From: Gibbula magus
Taxonomy: Eukaryota; Mollusca; Gastropoda; Trochida; Trochidae
Assembly: GCA_936450465.1 (NCBI GenBank)
Contig: OW388304.1
Coordinates: 38,903,593 to 38,967,592 of the forward strand
Length of the DNA: 64,000 bases
Direction of reading: 5' to 3'
A program made the translations under genes and the position numbers. A model generated the notes under the pieces. The model saw only the letters and a program-made list of their open reading frames with translations, had not been told where the DNA came from and ran no database searches. Shown piece by piece: positions 47,201 through 53,200 of this stretch. Within the stretch, counting starts at the first letter, position 1, and each line of letters starts with the position of its first letter.

Positions 47201-50200
47201 TGTTTTATTTTTTCTCGTTTCCATGGAAACAATTTGAACTTAGTGCAAATTGGGGGTAGGGACCTTTTCCGGCCTCCATTTCAAAATCTATCTAGTATTT
47301 CTTTACGAAACTTGGTATGTGGTTAGACCTAGTGATGGAATGGTGCCTTTTGCTATTTTGGTTATTCTGAATTTTTTATTTTTTCTCGTTTCCATGGAAA
47401 CAATTTGAACTTAGTGCATATTGGGGGTAGGGACGTTTTCCGGCCTCTATCTCCAAAACCGTTCAATATTTTTTCACCAAACCTTGTATTTGCTTAGACC
47501 TAGTGATAGAGTGGTGCCTTTTGCTACTTTGGCTATTCTGAATTGTTTATTTCTCGTTATCAATGCAGTATTGAACTTAGTGCTTAGCATAAGTGAAAAA
47601 TAAGGGTAATATGACTAGGTTGGATTGAAGGTTGGAGCAGGGGACATCACAGTGCATCACATGCACATATTTCTAGTTTATTTTGAAATTTTGTTTTAAT
47701 CGTGAATCTTGTCTTTGCTCAGGGTCTGTTGTCGATACACTGCTGCGCCATGCAGGGCCGAGTGGACGCGATGCAGACGCTGATCCAGTACGACACGTCA
47801 GGACAGATCACCAGCACACTGAACAGCGAGGAGGACAGACAGCCACCGAGTCTCCTCCATCTCGCCATCGCTAATGACTTCATCGACTGCGCTCATTGGT
47901 CAGTGAATATTTTTAACAATGAAGTTAAATATTACCCATGTCATAAATTAAAATGTGCACTTGTGAAATACAGGGATGACACATTTAAAAAATGTTTACT
48001 TGTTATTTCTTCCTGTGAAGTGCTGGGAAACATGTGGTTTTTGGTCGAGTTTAACATTGGCGAAACCTGAAATCCCTCCCCCACAAAGTCATGTGTCACC
48101 TATGACGTCATAATAGCGACAGAGATAGCTCTACGTCAGTCTTGCTCTGCGTATTATTTGTATTATGTTAGTTATATTCATCTGTGTTTCACATGCTATG
48201 TGCTATCAATGTTCACCACTTACGGGTCAAATTATTAAGGAGCTCATGGTGGCCAAATGGGTAAGTCAATGCTGGCGGTTGGTGCCTGCCTCTGAGGGTG
48301 TGGGTTCAAATTCTGCAAAGGAATCGTCCGAAAAAAAGTACAAGATATTGTACTATTGCAGATAGTGTGATCCCAAATTTAACAATCCAAGTGTAGAAGC
48401 GAGAAAAGCTCACATACCCCCACTTCCCGCTAAGGTCAAAGAAGTTTCAAATAAGCAAATTATAAATCTGTGGCTATTGATTAACATATCAATACAGTTT
48501 GATGAAGTGGATCACATAGCTTCAGATGTTTCTACATAACATTGGAAGATGTAAGCTATATAATTAAGGTCCAGTTGTCAAAAGGCACATCTAGGGATCA
48601 TGGTTGACATGTGTTTCAAGTTTGGTGGTGCTTTCAAATGTACAGGAGATATGCTTAGGACAAACTGACTTCTACATAGTCACTGTTGAAGTCATGTTTC
48701 CATAGCAACCATCCAAAAATAGCATTTGCATATTGGTCTTACCCTCAAAAGACATATCTAGGGATCATGGTTAACCTCTGTATCAAGTTAAGTGAAGCTG
48801 ACATGCATAGTATGGGAGATATGGAGATCCTGTTTGACATGTGTATAAAGTTTGATGAAGCTAGCATGAATAGTTTTGGAGATCTGCTCCGCACAAAATG
48901 ACTTCCTCAAAGAGTCGCTTTTTAGTCACGTTTCCATGGAAACCGCAAAAATTAAAATTCAGAAATAGTTCTAACCCTCAAAAGGCACAACTAGGGATCA
49001 TGGTTGACATTTGTTTGAAGTTTGATGAAGCTAGCATGCATAGTTTTGGAGATCTGCTCCGCACAAAATGACTTCCTCAAAGAGTCACTTTTTAGTACTT
49101 TTTAGTCACGTTTCCTTGGAAACCGCAAAAATTAAAATTCAGAAATTGTTCTAACCCTCAAAAGGCACAACTAGGGATCATGGTTGACATGTGTATGAAG
49201 TTTGGTGATGCTAACATGTATAGTTCGGGAGATCTGCTCCGCACAAAGTTTTGGGACGGACGGACAGACGGACGGAAAGAATGAACGCTATAAACCCCTG
49301 CTTACGCTGTAAGGCGGGGGTATAATTAGGCCTAAAAAAATCAAATGTTTCTGGTCTTTACAGGCTGACAAAAATGATGCATTGACGCAATTATTTTTTT
49401 TTTTACGACATTTTCTTTTTTTTGGAATGAAGAGTTAAACAAACAAAATTTATACAATTATTTATATAAATAAAGCACAAACTCTCATAAATATGTGTTC
49501 CTATTCCAAATCTCACCTCTACACTCCATCTCAACAGAAACGAGTGACATTTTCAATGTCCAAAGTTTTCTAAGGCTAAAAAATTACAGTTATCTGCCCC
49601 TTACTTTTGAAAACCTAGAAAAAAAAGACCTGAGGCATGGGTTTGAAACTGATGCAGGCGGAAACCAGAAACAAATTCTTTTTTTTGTTTTGGCCTTACA
49701 TATTGACAACTTTATACTAAGCCATAATTCTGACTGACTAAATGGTTTGTGTTGGTACAGGCTGATGAACAATGGATTTGCCTTCAAAACGAAGGAAATC
49801 GACATCCTGATGAGGAGAATCTTGACTGAACAGATCAAGATGTAAGTTCAGCTATTTCTAATTCTTAAATTCTTTAAGGATTCCCTGTTTTAGCAACACA
49901 AATTCAGGGAACAAACACAAACCTTGCAGCCGTGAAATACTCATGAAAGTGGCGTTAAACCCCAAATCACCTCATCTTTTCCAGAAACAACCGAGCTGAG
50001 GCGGTCAGCTTTCTGCTAGATAGCGGAGCAGACCCAAACCCTCGCTATCCAGGAGGAAACAGGTAACTACAAAGTATTTATCCTGTATGACCGGGGGCGG
50101 GATAGAACAGTGGTTAGCGCGTTTGGCTTCGGATCAAGAGGTCCGGGGTTTGAATCCCACCAGGGGCACAGCAACTTTGTCTGCAGTAGAGAACTGTTCT

Positions 50201-53200
50201 ACACGCAGTAAGGTTTGGGTGAAATGCTACACTGAATTTCAGCGTAGTACCACCCATGGATCGCTAGTTCCAGCCGCTGCTCGCAGGTTTCACCGCAGTG
50301 CATAGCCACATGGCGTTGCGGGCTTTGTCCCTGCCATAATACTAGCAGCCGCGATATAAGTGAAATACTCTTGAAAGTGGCGCTAAACCCCAACTCACTC
50401 ACTCACTCCTGTATGACAATTAACAGTTAACATTTTCACTGAGTACATGAAATAGTATTCTGCATATATAAATACCCGAATCAAGAAAAAAATTATTTTT
50501 TGGAGCGACAAGAAGTCATGGGAGGCTGAGGAAGAAATATTATTTATCAATATTTAAATGAAACAAATAAAGTGTCATGTATTTTGTCAGCCAATGAAAT
50601 GTCCTTATTTGAGAGTTGAATATTTCATATCGGTATCACTGCCAATACACTGCCAATAAATTTAATGTCATTTCATTGGCTGGTTATTATAGTGTTTCGA
50701 GTCAAAAGTGTATCAGTCATCAGGGTAATTGAAGTAGTGTTGCGGGCTTCCTCACTGCAATAATACTAGCAGCTGTAATCTAAGTGAAATAGTTTTCTAA
50801 GCGGCATTAAAGGTACACCCATTGTGTTGTTTGGGGTCACATATGCTAAACATTATAAATTGTGTTATGTTATCCTGAAGTACTGACTGTTTTGAGAGCA
50901 TTGAAAGAGAAATGACCCAATGGTCAAAAAGAACACTAACACCCTTGGGGAGAAATGTAGTGCTGAAATCATTATTACTTCCAAAACTAAATCATTTGTT
51001 CAGTAGCTTACCTAACCCTACAAAAAAAACTGTGGAAGACTTTCAGAAGAAATGTTATCATTTTATTTGGAAGGGTAAGCCAGATAAAATTCAAAGAAAT
51101 ATAATGCAAAAAACACCTAAAAATGGAGGTATTAGTGTCCCTGATGTCAAGACCATTATTTCAGCTCAAAAATTGAGTTGGATAAAGAGATTAATTTATA
51201 GTAATGCAGTCTGGACAAAGTTGTTTTCAGAAAATATCATTGATATAAATGTGCTCTATTTAGCAGATTCTCACTATATTAAACAGGAAGTAATTCCTAT
51301 AATTGAAAATAAATTTTGGAAAGATGTATTATCAGTATGGTCAAACTATTTGAACTCCTACGACAAGGAATTTGAAAGTGGAGAAGTAATTATGGAAAAG
51401 TCTCTTTGGTTTAATAATGATATCAGAATTGGAAACAAAATTATCTATTTTCAACAATGGCACAGAAAGGGTATTACATATTTTAGAGACATGGTCGATG
51501 ACAGTGGAAAAGTTTATGATTTTACAGAATTTATGCAAAAGTATGATATTAAAACAGATTTCTTGACTTACGAAGGTGTAAGAAAAACAGTGTCATCTTT
51601 TTTGCGTAATATTGAATTCTGTGTAAAACTCAATTTCGGACCAATCAGGCCTTTCAATATAACTTCAATAAACAATCAACAAGGTTGTTCAGGCTTTTAT
51701 ACAACTTTATTAAATTCAAAATTTACAAAGTTGAAAACATTTTTCAAATGGGAGGAATATTTGAAAACAGAGTACACTGACACAGAGTGGATAAATTACA
51801 ATCTTATGGCAAAAAGATGTACACAAAGTAGCGAACTTAGATGGTTCCAATTTAAAATCATACATAATATATTAAGTACCAATAATTTATTATTCAAGAT
51901 TGGATATGTAGAATCATCAGCATGTTCTCTGTGCAACAACTCAATTGAAACCATTTCACATGTTTTGTATGCTTGTCAGTATGCTAAGACCATATGGAGA
52001 CAATTATCAGAATGGCTTGCAGATTACATAGAAGGAATTATTGATTTGAATGAGGAGAAAATACTGTTTGGATTTAGAGGTAAAAATAATAACCCATTAA
52101 ATGCAATTATTCTCATAACAAAATTGTTTCTTTACAAATGCAATATTAAAAAAATTCAACCAAATCTTAAACCTTTACAATTAGAATTAACGAGATATTA
52201 CCAAATAACAAGAACTATGGCTTTCTCAAATTGTACATATGCAAGCTTCTATAAGTTCTGGTCTTCTCTCCATATGATTTTCAAAGATCCTGCAAAGACT
52301 CCATGATAAGACATTGAATGTATGTACCTATGCACATGTATGTATACTTTATTTGATATGAATGGAAATGTACTGAAAAAATGGAAATAAAAAAAAATAA
52401 AAATTAAAGGTACATCCATTGTGTTGTTTGGGGTCACATATGCTAAACATTATAAATTGTGTTATGTTATCCTGAAGTACTGACTGTTGCCGAAAATTGC
52501 CATTTTGATCTTAGTCGACTTAGTATATTGACGATTAAAGGTAAAAGTAGTGATTTCTGATCGAAAACCTGACAATGTACCGCGTGTGGCGCGCACCAAT
52601 GAGTCAAACGTAATTTTGGAATCTTATTTATAACAGACAAACTGATAAATTTGGGTTGATTATGTTTAATAGGTCATATAACTACTGTGCATGTGAATGG
52701 GACGTGTAGTTTCATGCATAATGGTGTTACTCTATTTTAATTGGAAACTAGTAATTATGATATATTTGGTGATTCGGGATCCGAGTGAATTTATTTGCAC
52801 TGTAAACAGCACATATGGTGAGTCGAAACGTATTAAAGATTAATAAATTTTATGCAACACAATGGATGCACCTTTAAACCTCAACTTGCCCCTCACAATG
52901 CTGTGGTTGAAAATATTGGTAATGTTATTGTCATTCTTTGAACTCCTCCGCAGTGCACTTCACTATGCAGCCAGTTTGAGCGGACCTACAGATGTGCTGG
53001 AGCTTTTGCTATCGTACGGTGCTGACGTCGACATCACTAACGATGACGGGAGCACTCCTTTGTTCTATGCCACACAGGCTAATAACCAGTTTGCAGCCTG
53101 CGTTCTGATTGGTCAGGGAGCCAACGTGAGGCAGAAGAACCTGCAAGGACTGACTGCATTTGACAACATCGTAGACTTTGACGAGTGGATTGAGTCTGGG

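Larger units (their letters stand above)
50737..52893 (+). mobile_element. SINE 3' end hosting nested insertions
   Basis: The left part ends AAGCGGCATTAA at 50810 and the right part resumes TTAAACCTCAACTTGCC at 52874. Joined at TTAA these give the family end GCGGCGTTAAACCCCAACTC. All sequence between was inserted later. Confidence 0.88.

Noticed and set aside
50912..52306. 464-codon frame as a host gene
   Set aside because: The sequence is the C-terminal part of a LINE polymerase inside an insertion flanked by a target duplication.
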